From Leeia oryzae DSM 17879 (GTDB lineage: Bacteria; Pseudomonadota; Gammaproteobacteria; Burkholderiales; Leeiaceae), in assembly GCF_000376945.1 (NCBI RefSeq), contig NZ_AQXU01000020.1, positions 1 to 64,000 of the forward strand: DNA of 64,000 nt, in the 5' to 3' direction. Below are positions 1 through 9,425 of the stretch, one piece after another. The position numbers and the translations under genes were made by a program. The first letter of the stretch is position 1. Every line of letters begins with the position of its first letter. The notes beneath the pieces were generated by a model, which was given only the letters and a program-made list of their open reading frames with translations, was not told the DNA's origin and ran no database searches.

Positions 1-3000
1 CACTACCACCACATAGGTGTTGTTTGTATTCGAATCACCCGGGGTTTCATAATCTGGCGCGGTCTTGAAGCTCAGGTTGCCACTCGCGTCGATGTCGAAC
101 AGGCTGGCATCCGTGCCACCCTGAAGGCTCCAGGTCACGCTTTCGCTGGCCGTGACTTGTGTCACTGCCGTGGTGTTTTCCGCTACGCTCTTGCTGGCAG
201 TGGCATCGCCAGCACTACCGGATGGGCCAGTGATGGCAGGAGGCGTTGTATCTACCCCGCCGGTTCTGAAGTTGAGCGTGGTGGCGTCAGAAATACCTGC
301 ATAGGTATTACCGACACTGTCCATGATCGCGGAAGTATCGATTTTCAGATAATAGTCTGTTGCATCTTGCAGATTGGCAAAGGGATTTAGCGTCACCCCT
401 GTTGTACCGTTAAAGGTGAGGCTACCGCCCGCATCACCCACGCCCGTAGCCACATTAAAGCTTTCAATCAGCGTCCCGTCAGCTTTATACAGGCCGATAA
501 ATCCGGACCCGGCACCAATATCCTTGCTGAACGTCAGCGTCAGGTCGTTACTGATACTGATACCGCTTGCATTGTCTGCAGGGGTGCTGCTGACAAGTGT
601 TGGAGCTGTTGCATCCACAATGGTCAGGGCATGACTGACGGTAGTCCCGCCAACGGTTGCTTCAATGGTGTAACTTCCTGCGACCAAGGCACTGGTGTCA
701 GTGGTAGACCAGGCGCCAGTCGAGGCATTTGCGGTCACGCTAAAATTGGCTACCACACTATTGGAAGCATTCTTGACGACAACACCAACCGTTGCGCCAG
801 GTGTTGCCGTGCCATAAATGGCAACCGTACTATCTTTGGTCGTAAAGTCGGCCAGCACACCGGTATCCTGACTGATGCTATCAATCGCCACCGTGGCCGA
901 CTTGTCATGTTGTACCGTTGCTCTGGCGGTGTAATCATTGCCACCGCTGTCGGTATAGGTTGCGGTGACATAAATGGTGCCGTTTTTCAGGGCAGACAGG
1001 TTACTACTGCCAAGTGCCCAGGTATGGTTAGAGACAGTCGCCGTATCCTGAATCGATGTTGTGCCATCACTGATGATGACCACAATCGTTTGACCATCTG
1101 CAACACCGGCAATGTCACCCTTGATGATGACTGCATCATCTTCCGTCGCAGACAGAATGTTATTGCTATCCCCGTTGTTCCAGTCTAGCGGGCTCTGGAT
1201 GGATATCACCGGTGCAGTTGTATCAACAACGAGGGGCTTGTTTGCTTCTGTCGCATTGCCTGCGGCATCTGTGCCAGTCGCTTTCAACTGCAGGGTTGTG
1301 CCAGAAACATACGTTACCACCGGGCCAGTGCCGCCATTGGCCGTCGGGTTGCCGGTATCTACCGACCAGGAGCCATCGGCCTGAACGACGGCTGTGTATG
1401 TATTGGTACCATCAATTACCAAGGTAATCGTGCTGCCTGCGGGCAGGTCAGTGGTTCCCGTAATCAGCGGCGTCGTATCAGCAGTTTTGGCCGACGTGCT
1501 GAAAGCAATTTCAGGTGGCGTAACATCCACAACCAGTGTCTGGATATCAGTACCGTGATTACCAGCCGAATCAGCAACCGAGGCATGCACAACCACGGTG
1601 CCATTCAGCCCCGTACCGGGTAGCAAGCCAGAGGTTGGCGCCAGTGTTGCGGTATTGATGCTCCAGTTACCTGACCCGTCGCTGGTCGTAGTGTAAGTGA
1701 CATCCACCGAGCCATTATTATCCGTATCCAGCCCGACAGTGACGATACTGCCGGCAGGTACATCGGCGACCGTACCAGAAATGACGGGAGTCGCGATTTT
1801 TGTGAGGACGTTATCTCCGCCACTGATGACTACGCTTGCATGGGTGTCGACCACCAGTTCAAACGTCGTAACATCCACTTTTGAACTACCGCCACGGGTT
1901 GTCGTCGCCACCACCTGGTGACTACCGTCTGAGGTGGTGGGTGCAGTGAAGGACCAGGTATTACCGGAAACATGCAGGGTATGGGTTGGGTCGCTAGTGG
2001 TATAGGTAATACCATCCATCACGACAGACAAACTGTCGCCCGACACGTTTGTCCAGTACCCCGTCACCGTTGGCGTAGGACTATTGGTCAGTTGTTGTGT
2101 CACCGTCGGAATATTCAACCCGACTACACTGGTGCTGTTGCCATAGGCATTGGTGGCTGTTGCGGTCACTTTTGCATACACGGGTATGCCGTCAGATGGC
2201 AGGGTGCCGGAAACGGGCGTTGCAGAGCCCACATCCAGCGACCATGTTCCCCCGGTTTGTACAATGGCACTGTAAGTCAGCGTCGAGCCATTACCCAGAT
2301 CAATGGTCACCACAATCGGTGCCCCGGCCGCTAGCGAGCTCGTACCAGTAATCAGGGGGGTATTGTCCGTTGCAAGGGCATCGGTATCAATCGTGACCGA
2401 TGGTGCTGCGGCAGCACCGGTCGTGTTATAGGCCTGGGCATCCGTTGCACCGATGATATTGCGGCCAGAGTTGGCGCCTTTGGCCGTTCCATCCGCGACT
2501 GCAACGGTCAAGGTTCCACTTGTTGAGGCTGGCGGTGTCACCAGCAGTGTATAGGTGGTTGCATTTACTTGGGTCAGGGTTCCAAGCGTTGGTGTTCCGC
2601 CATTGCTATCAGTCACCGTGATATCTGCCAGTGTAAAGCTGGTGCCTACATCCTCGCTGAAGGTAAAGGTAAAGGTTACCGCGCCTGACGCCGTCCCAGG
2701 GACAGAATCCGTAATGGCCAATGTCGGGCTTTGCAGGTTGACAGTCGCAATCTCAGTGTCATACACCACCACGCTTTTTGTCGTATCAGTGACTTGTGCG
2801 GTGACTGTTAATTGCCCATTTTTCAGTGCTTGCACTTCCGCAGGAGTCAAGCTCAAAGACCAGTTATTGGTACCTGCAGAGTAAGTAGCGCCGCTGGTCG
2901 CTGTCTTGGTATAGCTGGTTGTACCATCCGAAATGGCAACAGTTACCGTTGCACTGGTAACACTGGATTCACCAGTGATGGTCAGGTTAGTAGAGCTTGT

Positions 3001-6000
3001 ACCATTGTATATGTCACTCAGCGTAATCAGGTTATCCCCGGTCACGGCCTTGACATTGATGGTGGCATTGGAGTTACCGGTACTTTGGCTGACGGTTCTG
3101 GAATCAAGAACGGACTGAACAATATTGCCAGCCGCATCAACGGTCGTCACGGATGGTGCAATCTTGATGTATACCGTTGAGATATTCGAAATATTGCTAG
3201 CAGGCGAAGCTGACCAAGACCCATCAGCCTGTACAGTCGCCGTAAATGTTGCCTGATCAAGCGTGCTGTAACCACTATTGGTGTAAAGGGAAATGTTAAG
3301 CACTGTCCCGGCAGGCAGCTCAGATACCCCCTTGATTACGCAAGATGAGGCTGTCTTGGCAATGGTAGACTGAGTAGTATTAAAGATTCTGGGGGCCAGC
3401 GTATCATGCGTCACGCTAGTATCTGTGGCCGAAATGGCAGTACCGCTAAGAGTCGCTTTTACGGTGAGTGTCGTACTGTCCAGCGATGACAAATCCAGCC
3501 CGGTTTTTGACCATGTTCCGCTTGATACCGTAATTCCACTGTAACTGAGTGAGTGTCCATTCGCATCGCTGATAACCAGATTGACAGTAAAGCCGTTGGT
3601 TGCAGTGCCCGAAATGGTCACGGCATTATCTTCGGTCATGTTCAGGTAGGTCAGACCCGACCCCGTATTGTTGATCTGTCCATTCGCATCTGCAGTGGCG
3701 GTGCTGGTAATGCTGCCTATAGTCACTGTTGGCGTAGCAATAGTCAGAACCTGGGTATCGGTAACTGCCCCGGTACTGTCTGTCGCCCGCAAACCAACGC
3801 TACCAACATATCCGCCACTGGGCACGGAGCCAGAAATGGGTTGTGCTGACGAAGTATTCAGTGACCAGTTGCCACTGCCATCCGTTACCACGGAATAAGT
3901 CACGGCATCAGACAGGTTACCGTCGTTATTCGGATCAATCTGGATAATCACAAAGCCACCAGCATTGGCCGATGTACCCGTGATGGTTGGATAGGTATTA
4001 CTGCCAGATGCCGTTGCTCCACCAGCAATATCAATGGCTTTCACCGGTGTACTGGTGATGACCAGCTCGGAATGGGTTGTGTCAGATACATTGTCCCCAC
4101 TGCGCGTTACGGTCGCGGTAACATCATAGGTTTGTCCTGCAACAAGCGCGGTCTTGGTACCTGAAGTTGGTGTCGCAGTAGACAGATCCAGACTCCAGGT
4201 GTTACCGGCAGGTGACAATGTATAAGTGGCATTATTCACCGTCACGGTCAACACATCACCAGCAATACTGGTCCAGGTGCCCGTAATCACAGGGGCTGTC
4301 AGATTGGTAGACTGGGTGTTAACGGTTGGCGGGTTCAGCTCGACGGCAGTAGCAGAATTGCCTGCGGCATCTGTCGCCGTGGCAGTCACCTTGGTGTAAC
4401 TGGTCAACCCGCTGGAAGACATGGTGCCAGAAGCGGGTAATGCAGTCGCCGTATTCAGGGACCATACCCCCCCATTAACCATGACCTGATAGACAAGGTC
4501 CGCCGTGCCGTTGTTATCCGTATCCAGCGCGACAGAAATCATGGACCCGTCTGACAAATTGCTGTGACCGGTCAGCGTAGGCGTACCTGATAATGCTGTT
4601 GCAGGCGTATCGATGGAAACAGTCGGCGCAAGCGTATCGTATGCCTGGTTTGCAGAGGCTGAAGAGGTTGGCAAACCGCCATTGCTGGTTGCCGCACCGG
4701 CAGATACGCTTACATCAATGGTCCCGTTATCCGTTCCGGCTGCCGGATGCACAACCAGGGTATAGGTATCTGCACTGACCTGGGTAAAGGTACCTTTGGT
4801 CCCGCCGGAGATCGTGATGTCATTGATGTCGAAGCCGGTTACGCCATCCGTAAACTTGAACGTAAAGGTGACATCGCCGTTGGCAATGCCCGGGACATTA
4901 TCGGTAATGGTTAGCCCGGTAGATGCAGGCACGGGGTTACTGGCCGACATGGGGTCAGTAAATGCACCCAACTGTGCAAACGTGGCATTCTTGTCATAAC
5001 TGGCCCCTACCCCGTTCAAGTCACCGTTAATCGGGCCAGGCTGGGTTTGGGTAAAACTGACGTATTTGACCACCGTGTCTTTGTTAAAGCCTTGTATGCC
5101 GGTGCTGCCCCTTGGGCCGTATACACCGCTTTTGTCGACAAGTGATGGCTGCGCCAAAACAGCTGCCAGATCGGCCAGGGGTATGCGCCAGCTAATAAAG
5201 ACATCTGTCGCCGCATCTCCAGTTAGGTTGGATGCTGTTCCTGTAGTCGGATTAACTGAGGATGGTCCCCAGTTCGGGTCATTCAAGGCAGAGACGGCAT
5301 TTACCGAATAATTACTGCTGTTAAACGCATACACGCCATTATTCGGCAGCCAGCCGCTGGGTAACGGCTGGGTGGTAGTGGTATTCGGGGAAATGTTCAG
5401 GCCAGTACCCGGGTCCAGCAGTTTGACCGCCTGGCTGTTATTCCGCCCGTCCACCGACATAAAGAGATCAACACGCCCATCGCCATTGGCATCGATACCA
5501 ACAATCGCTACACCAGAGAAATTGGTAGGGCTAGTCGGGTTATCAATCCGCATCCGGAAATACAGATAATCGTCTGCAGTCGAGGTAGTGCCGCTATCGC
5601 TATAAGCGGTATAGAGCGAACCGTGGGTCGCATCACCAATGATATCCGTATCAGCAGCGCCTGCCTGGCTATCATTATTCGGATCTTTGCTTGCACCAAA
5701 CATGATCGGCACCCAACCTGCAGAACCCGACAGCGAAACGGTTGTCAGTCGGTCGGCATAGGTTTGTATACCGGTATCGGTCAGAAATACCGACGTATCG
5801 ATCTGCCCGGTACGGAACTCCAGCTGCCAGTTACCCCCGGTACTTGCTGCACCGGTGGTGTCGGTAGAAGCATTCACGTCTGCCGACGTTAAGCTTGCCA
5901 TGCTATTGATCAGCATCTGGCCATCATTGCCGGCGGCAATATCACAGCCGTACACCAAAATGTCGCCATCTGCGCTCAGGCTCTTCCCGATGCTTTGCAG

Positions 6001-6549
6001 CGTTGCACTGAACTGGGTGATATTGGCCGCATCCAGCGTCAATGTACCCAATGAAATGGCGGCTTCGCTACCGTGCGTGACAATGTGAATGGCCGAGATA
6101 TCCTGCTGCCCCTGGAGGATATCGCTGATCTGCAACAAACCGTCCCGCGTATGGTCCAGCACATAAACCTGCACACCAGCACGGGCATTGCTCACCAATT
6201 GGGTAAAGTCCGGTACATCGTCCTCGATAAACATGACTTCGCGTGCCGTAGAGACCGGCACGCTGGCAACAGACGTATCCACCACTGTCTTGGTGTCGGT
6301 TGTTACGGGTTCCAGCGTCGTGCGGGTTGCATCCAGACTGGTGGTATCGGTAGCAGTTGTGGAATCCGATAGATGACTGTCAAACACGGTCACCGTCGTA
6401 TCGACAGCAGCCGCATCAAACATGAACCGCTGCTCCAGCGCCAATGGTTTTGGAACCCGCTTGTACAGGACAGGCTGCGCGTTTGCACCAGACAGGCTGT
6501 TAGCAAGCAGACGTTTCAAAAGCGCCGGTAAGCTGCGACGATTCCACAT
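1..6549 (-). CDS. Giant repetitive surface/secreted protein with DUF4347 domain, N-terminal part
   Basis: The minus-strand frame is open for 2183 codons and runs off the left edge, so this is the N-terminal part only. The start at 6549 has GGAG about 9 bases upstream. Residues 37-45 read ALEQRFMFD, like the LEPR-xLFDA motif found at the N-terminus of very large repetitive proteins. Residues from about 105 (MFIEDDV) to 250 look like a DUF4347 domain, with IHIVTHGSE and ILVYGCDIA. A region of about 270 residues with DANGDGRVD follows, then many tandem Ig-like modules rich in T, S, G, D and N. Near the left edge there is a SbsA-type Ig module (STPADNASGI) and a cadherin-like module. There is no classical signal peptide. 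It lies 31 bp downstream of an adaptor and an outer-membrane factor, which suggests type I-like export to the cell surface. The role as adhesin is inferred. Confidence 0.85.
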   Translation of the reverse strand, partial: MWNRRSLPALLKRLLANSLSGANAQPVLYKRVPKPLALEQRFMFDAAAVDTTVTVFDSHLSDSTTATDTTSLDATRTTLEPVTTDTKTVVDTSVASVPVSTAREVMFIEDDVPDFTQLVSNARAGVQVYVLDHTRDGLLQISDILQGQQDISAIHIVTHGSEAAISLGTLTLDAANITQFSATLQSIGKSLSADGDILVYGCDIAAGNDGQMLINSMASLTSADVNASTDTTGAASTGGNWQLEFRTGQIDTSVFLTDTGIQTYADRLTTVSLSGSAGWVPIMFGASKDPNNDSQAGAADTDIIGDATHGSLYTAYSDSGTTSTADDYLYFRMRIDNPTSPTNFSGVAIVGIDANGDGRVDLFMSVDGRNNSQAVKLLDPGTGLNISPNTTTTQPLPSGWLPNNGVYAFNSSNYSVNAVSALNDPNWGPSSVNPTTGTASNLTGDAATDVFISWRIPLADLAAVLAQPSLVDKSGVYGPRGSTGIQGFNKDTVVKYVSFTQTQPGPINGDLNGVGASYDKNATFAQLGAFTDPMSASNPVPASTGLTITDNVPGIANGDVTFTFKFTDGVTGFDINDITISGGTKGTFTQVSADTYTLVVHPAAGTDNGTIDVSVSAGAATSNGGLPTSSASANQAYDTLAPTVSIDTPATALSGTPTLTGHSNLSDGSMISVALDTDNNGTADLVYQVMVNGGVWSLNTATALPASGTMSSSGLTSYTKVTATATDAAGNSATAVELNPPTVNTQSTNLTAPVITGTWTSIAGDVLTVTVNNATYTLSPAGNTWSLDLSTATPTSGTKTALVAGQTYDVTATVTRSGDNVSDTTHSELVITSTPVKAIDIAGGATASGSNTYPTITGTSANAGGFVIIQIDPNNDGNLSDAVTYSVVTDGSGNWSLNTSSAQPISGSVPSGGYVGSVGLRATDSTGAVTDTQVLTIATPTVTIGSITSTATADANGQINNTGSGLTYLNMTEDNAVTISGTATNGFTVNLVISDANGHSLSYSGITVSSGTWSKTGLDLSSLDSTTLTVKATLSGTAISATDTSVTHDTLAPRIFNTTQSTIAKTASSCVIKGVSELPAGTVLNISLYTNSGYSTLDQATFTATVQADGSWSASPASNISNISTVYIKIAPSVTTVDAAGNIVQSVLDSRTVSQSTGNSNATINVKAVTGDNLITLSDIYNGTSSTNLTITGESSVTSATVTVAISDGTTSYTKTATSGATYSAGTNNWSLSLTPAEVQALKNGQLTVTAQVTDTTKSVVVYDTEIATVNLQSPTLAITDSVPGTASGAVTFTFTFSEDVGTSFTLADITVTDSNGGTPTLGTLTQVNATTYTLLVTPPASTSGTLTVAVADGTAKGANSGRNIIGATDAQAYNTTGAAAAPSVTIDTDALATDNTPLITGTSSLAAGAPIVVTIDLGNGSTLTYSAIVQTGGTWSLDVGSATPVSGTLPSDGIPVYAKVTATATNAYGNSTSVVGLNIPTVTQQLTNSPTPTVTGYWTNVSGDSLSVVMDGITYTTSDPTHTLHVSGNTWSFTAPTTSDGSHQVVATTTRGGSSKVDVTTFELVVDTHASVVISGGDNVLTKIATPVISGTVADVPAGSIVTVGLDTDNNGSVDVTYTTTSDGSGNWSINTATLAPTSGLLPGTGLNGTVVVHASVADSAGNHGTDIQTLVVDVTPPEIAFSTSAKTADTTPLITGTTDLPAGSTITLVIDGTNTYTAVVQADGSWSVDTGNPTANGGTGPVVTYVSGTTLQLKATGTDAAGNATEANKPLVVDTTAPVISIQSPLDWNNGDSNNILSATEDDAVIIKGDIAGVADGQTIVVIISDGTTSIQDTATVSNHTWALGSSNLSALKNGTIYVTATYTDSGGNDYTARATVQHDKSATVAIDSISQDTGVLADFTTKDSTVAIYGTATPGATVGVVVKNASNSVVANFSVTANASTGAWSTTDTSALVAGSYTIEATVGGTTVSHALTIVDATAPTLVSSTPADNASGISISNDLTLTFSKDIGAGSGFIGLYKADGTLIESFNVATGVGDAGGSLTFNGTTGVTLNPFANLQDATDYYLKIDTSAIMDSVGNTYAGISDATTLNFRTGGVDTTPPAITGPSGSAGDATASKSVAENTTAVTQVTASESVTWSLQGGTDASLFDIDASGNLSFKTAPDYETPGDSNTNNTYVVVV
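1840..2730 (-). repeat. Three-module protein super-repeat, copy 2
   Basis: This is the second copy of the block at 4050-4925. It begins LAITDSVPGTA, continues with TPLITGTSSL and PTVTGYWTNVSGD, and ends in TFELVVDT. The copies have clearly diverged in sequence, so the duplication is not recent. Confidence 0.6.
4050..4925 (-). repeat. Three-module protein super-repeat, copy 1
   Basis: Within the giant protein, this stretch encodes a run beginning LTITDNVPGIA, followed by an Ig module with TPTLTGHSNL and a third module with PVITGTWTSIAGD, ending in HSELVIT. The same order of three module types recurs at about 1840-2730. Boundaries are approximate and the similarity was seen at the protein level by eye. 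Confidence 0.6.
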
Positions 6550-6580
6550 ATTTGATACTCCAATCACAATTCTGGACAGA

Positions 6581-7330
6581 TCACTGTCCGGCAGGTGGTG
6601 TCATCATGACCCGCCCGCTCATCCCTGCTATCAATTCTTTGAACTTGCCGTCGATCGCCGCGGTCAATTTCACGGTCTGGCTCACCGGGTCTACCCTGGC
6701 GCCAATGCGCTGCACCTTGGCCGGATACGACTTGCCTGTTTCATCCACCCTGACCTGAAAGCCATATCCCGGTTTAACCCAGGCCAGCCACTTGGAAGGC
6801 ACGATAAACACCAGCTCCAGCACAGAATCATCGATGATTTCCAGCATCACCTGCCCTGGCTGGACAAATTGCTGCTCCCTGACTTTTTGCTCTGCCACAC
6901 GGCCGGCAAACGGCGCACTGACCGTGCACTTTCTCAACACGGCCGCGTTGGTCGTCACCTCGGCGCGCGCCTTGCTGACTTCAGACTCCGACACATCCAG
7001 TTCCACTTTGCCCACGGCATTGAGTTCTTCCAGGCGTTTGTTGGCCTGCCAGGTTTTTTCAGATGCTTTCAGGGCTGCATTGGCTTTACCAAGCTGCGCT
7101 TGCTGGATCGAACAATCAAACGTCACCAGCGTAGCCCCTGCCTTGAAGGCATCCCCTTCCTGAAACGGCAGGCGCAACACCTTGGCCCCCACCTCTGCCG
7201 CCAGGGTGGTGTAACGCTTTGGTGTCAGCTGTGCACGAATTTCCGGAGCCGGTTTGGTGGCAGGCGTCTCGGCAAAACTGTGGGCGCAGGCCAGCAAAAC
7301 CAGGGATACAGACAAACGACGTACTGTCAT
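6581..7330 (-). CDS. Periplasmic adaptor subunit (HlyD/RND membrane-fusion family)
   Basis: This 249-residue protein has an N-terminal signal sequence (RRLSVSLVLLACAHSFA) and then the usual adaptor layout. A lipoyl/barrel half (AAEVGAKVLRLPFQEGDAF) is followed by a coiled-coil hairpin at about residues 75-130 (KANAALKASEKTWQ). The second lipoyl half reads CTVSAPFAGRVAE, and a beta-barrel with VDPVSQTVKLTAAI follows. It is short for the family. Its start overlaps the end of the upstream outer-membrane factor by 4 bases (ATGA), so the two are probably translationally coupled. The giant repeat protein follows after 31 bp. Adaptors of this type bridge an inner-membrane pump and a TolC-like channel. 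No pump gene is visible in the window. Confidence 0.85.
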   Translation of the reverse strand: MTVRRLSVSLVLLACAHSFAETPATKPAPEIRAQLTPKRYTTLAAEVGAKVLRLPFQEGDAFKAGATLVTFDCSIQQAQLGKANAALKASEKTWQANKRLEELNAVGKVELDVSESEVSKARAEVTTNAAVLRKCTVSAPFAGRVAEQKVREQQFVQPGQVMLEIIDDSVLELVFIVPSKWLAWVKPGYGFQVRVDETGKSYPAKVQRIGARVDPVSQTVKLTAAIDGKFKELIAGMSGRVMMTPPAGQ

Positions 7331-8883
7331 CTGGATACCTCGTTCAGCAACACTTTTTCTGTTGATGCGTTATCTGTAACTGCTGGCAAATCGGTATACC
7401 AGGCAGCCAGCGCCTTGTTGACGGCCTGAGTAAGGTCGGCCAGCGACATATTGCCGCTCCCGATCACGACAGGCTCCATACCCAGCGTTGCACGCAATTT
7501 GCTGGCGGACGCATTGGCCACCGCCAACGCCTGATAACGGCGCAGCTGGCTCAAAATGGCAGCGGTCTGATTGGCGACGCTATCGAGCTGGGACTGCTTT
7601 TGCACTTGTGCCTGCTTGGCAAACTGGTCAGCAATTTTTGCATCGACTTGCCAGATGGCATCGGCGCGCAGGTACTGACGATAGGTATGCTGGTATTGCA
7701 GTCTGGCAATATGGACCTGTGCCAGAATCGCCATCAGCGTCGCCTGACGACGCTGATCTGCCAGTTTGACGCCAGCGTCTGCCAGACGATTTTGTGCAGG
7801 TGCAGACAACAAGCCCAACAGGTTATAGGAAACCTGCAGGCCCGCCTCTTGCCAGTTCTGGTAAATCTGGTAGCTGTCATCCGTGGATTTCAGCGCAGCG
7901 GTAAAGGAAATGCCCGGGAACAGTTTTAGCATGGTGCGACGCGTTTCTTCGGTCGCAATCCGGGTGTTGTAAAACGATTCACGAAAATCCGGATTATTGG
8001 CAATCGCCAAGGCTTCCATTTTTTCGACAGGTGTTTCCAGCCATTTGTCGCTCACCGCCTGCGCCGGCTCTACCACCTCAAAATTGGCCGTTAACGGCAA
8101 CCCGATCAGTGCTGCCAGCTCCGTCCGGGACGTAGATAGTTCGTGATCAATGGTTTCTAATAGTCTCAGGTTTTCCAGCACCTGGCGCTGGTAACGCAGC
8201 GCCTCCAGCGGCGGACGCAGGCGCTCTGCTTCTACCTTGCGCGCATCTTCCAGCGCCGCTTCGGCATTGACAATGGCGGTTTTGACTTCGGCTTTCAGTT
8301 TCTGGGCACTTGCCGCTTTCCAGAACGCGGTGCTCACATCCTGCACCAGGTTTTGTAAGGCTTTACGACGCCGTTCACCGGCAATCAGCACCCGGTCAGC
8401 ATTCTGTTTGGCAGCGTAATAGCTCTGGCCAAAATCCAGCAGGCTCCAGGTAAAACTCAAGTCAGCCGTCGTGGTGTTTCTGTCACTGGAGATATAAGGA
8501 TTCGACGTCGAGAGGTCGCCGGTAATCGAATCCCGGCTTTTGGAGATCAGGTCCTTGTCACGCCCATGGTATCCGGCAGAAGCGACCAGTTTAGGTAACA
8601 TGTCATAGTTGCCTACTTCATACTGCCCCATGGTAATTGCCTGTTCCATCAGTTTGACACGACGGTCCAGGTTGTACTTCATGGCGCGGGCAATAGCCTC
8701 TTCCAGACTCAACGGGCCGCCAAGTGGCTGAATCGCTGCATTAATCTGGTTTAAATCTGCAGATGCAACAGAGGTGATTTCAGTGGAAGACACTGGTGAT
8801 AGCTGCTGTGTTGCACAGCCAGCCAATAGCGCGCTTGACGCGATGAAGCCGATCATCACCGGCTTCTTGAATTTGTGATGCAT
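7327..8883 (-). CDS. TolC/OprM-type outer-membrane factor, lipoprotein
   Basis: The 518-residue protein begins with a lipoprotein signal whose lipobox is LAGC, with the acylated cysteine at residue 23. The rest has the long helical repeats of outer-membrane efflux proteins: GPLSLEEAIARAMKYN near residue 60, and a second half starting near residue 270 with KMEALAIANNPDFRE. These proteins form the trimeric exit duct in the outer membrane. It is the first gene of the operon with the adaptor and the giant protein. Upstream GAGGG lies 5 bases before the ATG. The family call is secure. Use for secreting the downstream giant protein is inferred from gene order. Confidence 0.88.
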   Translation of the reverse strand: MHHKFKKPVMIGFIASSALLAGCATQQLSPVSSTEITSVASADLNQINAAIQPLGGPLSLEEAIARAMKYNLDRRVKLMEQAITMGQYEVGNYDMLPKLVASAGYHGRDKDLISKSRDSITGDLSTSNPYISSDRNTTTADLSFTWSLLDFGQSYYAAKQNADRVLIAGERRRKALQNLVQDVSTAFWKAASAQKLKAEVKTAIVNAEAALEDARKVEAERLRPPLEALRYQRQVLENLRLLETIDHELSTSRTELAALIGLPLTANFEVVEPAQAVSDKWLETPVEKMEALAIANNPDFRESFYNTRIATEETRRTMLKLFPGISFTAALKSTDDSYQIYQNWQEAGLQVSYNLLGLLSAPAQNRLADAGVKLADQRRQATLMAILAQVHIARLQYQHTYRQYLRADAIWQVDAKIADQFAKQAQVQKQSQLDSVANQTAAILSQLRRYQALAVANASASKLRATLGMEPVVIGSGNMSLADLTQAVNKALAAWYTDLPAVTDNASTEKVLLNEVSR

Positions 8884-9425
8884 GAAATACCCTCGATGCC
8901 TTATTCTTCATGACATTACCATATGATGGTGATGCAAACCTTTATACCGGAGTCAGTAAACCTGATCTGTAATCTATCGTTTTAGACCAAGATCAAACAA
9001 ATGCAAAATTTAACATACAAAATAAGCATTTATTTTCATCAACAGCCAGAAACACCGAAAAGACCTGATATACCGCTGATTCTGTTGGGTTTTAATGACA
9101 GCACAGCATTGGCAATACTTGTATGTGTCACCACACAGGGAAGAATGACGAGGTTGATTCTCTGTAAGACTATCAACAAGCAGACAAAAATTAGACCCTG
9201 CGGTCATTTCTGACAGAACAGCTTGGCAAATGCATTACTCTGATGCACAGTCAGGAAACTGATGATCGTCATCAAGGTATCGAAAACTTGTTTAATAAAC
9301 CAAGCGACCGTTTACAAAGTAAATATCCGCCATGCAGACATTCACTTTGTAAGGACAAATTGTCCATGGTCAGAATGCAGGTGATAACGCTACGACATTA
9401 AGGTGCAAGAAGTAATTTAAGGGCA
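8884..9425. other. Non-coding stretch with short palindromes
   Basis: No convincing gene is present in these 542 bases. The right end is the region downstream of the kinase gene and the left end carries the promoter of the secretion operon. Three short palindromes are visible: ACCAT-ATG-ATGGT at 8918-8930, TTTAC-AAA-GTAAA at 9311-9323 and GGACAA-A-TTGTCC at 9353-9365. The first lies 35 bases upstream of the outer-membrane factor and could be an operator. I see no clear U-tract terminator. Confidence 0.4.

Noticed and set aside
157..6376. Many plus-strand frames of 60-185 codons
   Set aside because: They lie opposite the giant repeat protein, whose minus-strand frame is unbroken for 2183 codons with clear domains. 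The plus frames have no family resemblance.
6422..7429. 335-codon plus-strand frame
   Set aside because: It runs antisense through the start of the giant protein and the whole adaptor gene. The adaptor has recognisable domains; this frame has none.
9001..9213. Small frames on both strands between the secretion operon and the kinase
   Set aside because: No ribosome site, no known family, and the two strands overlap each other. Treated as non-coding.
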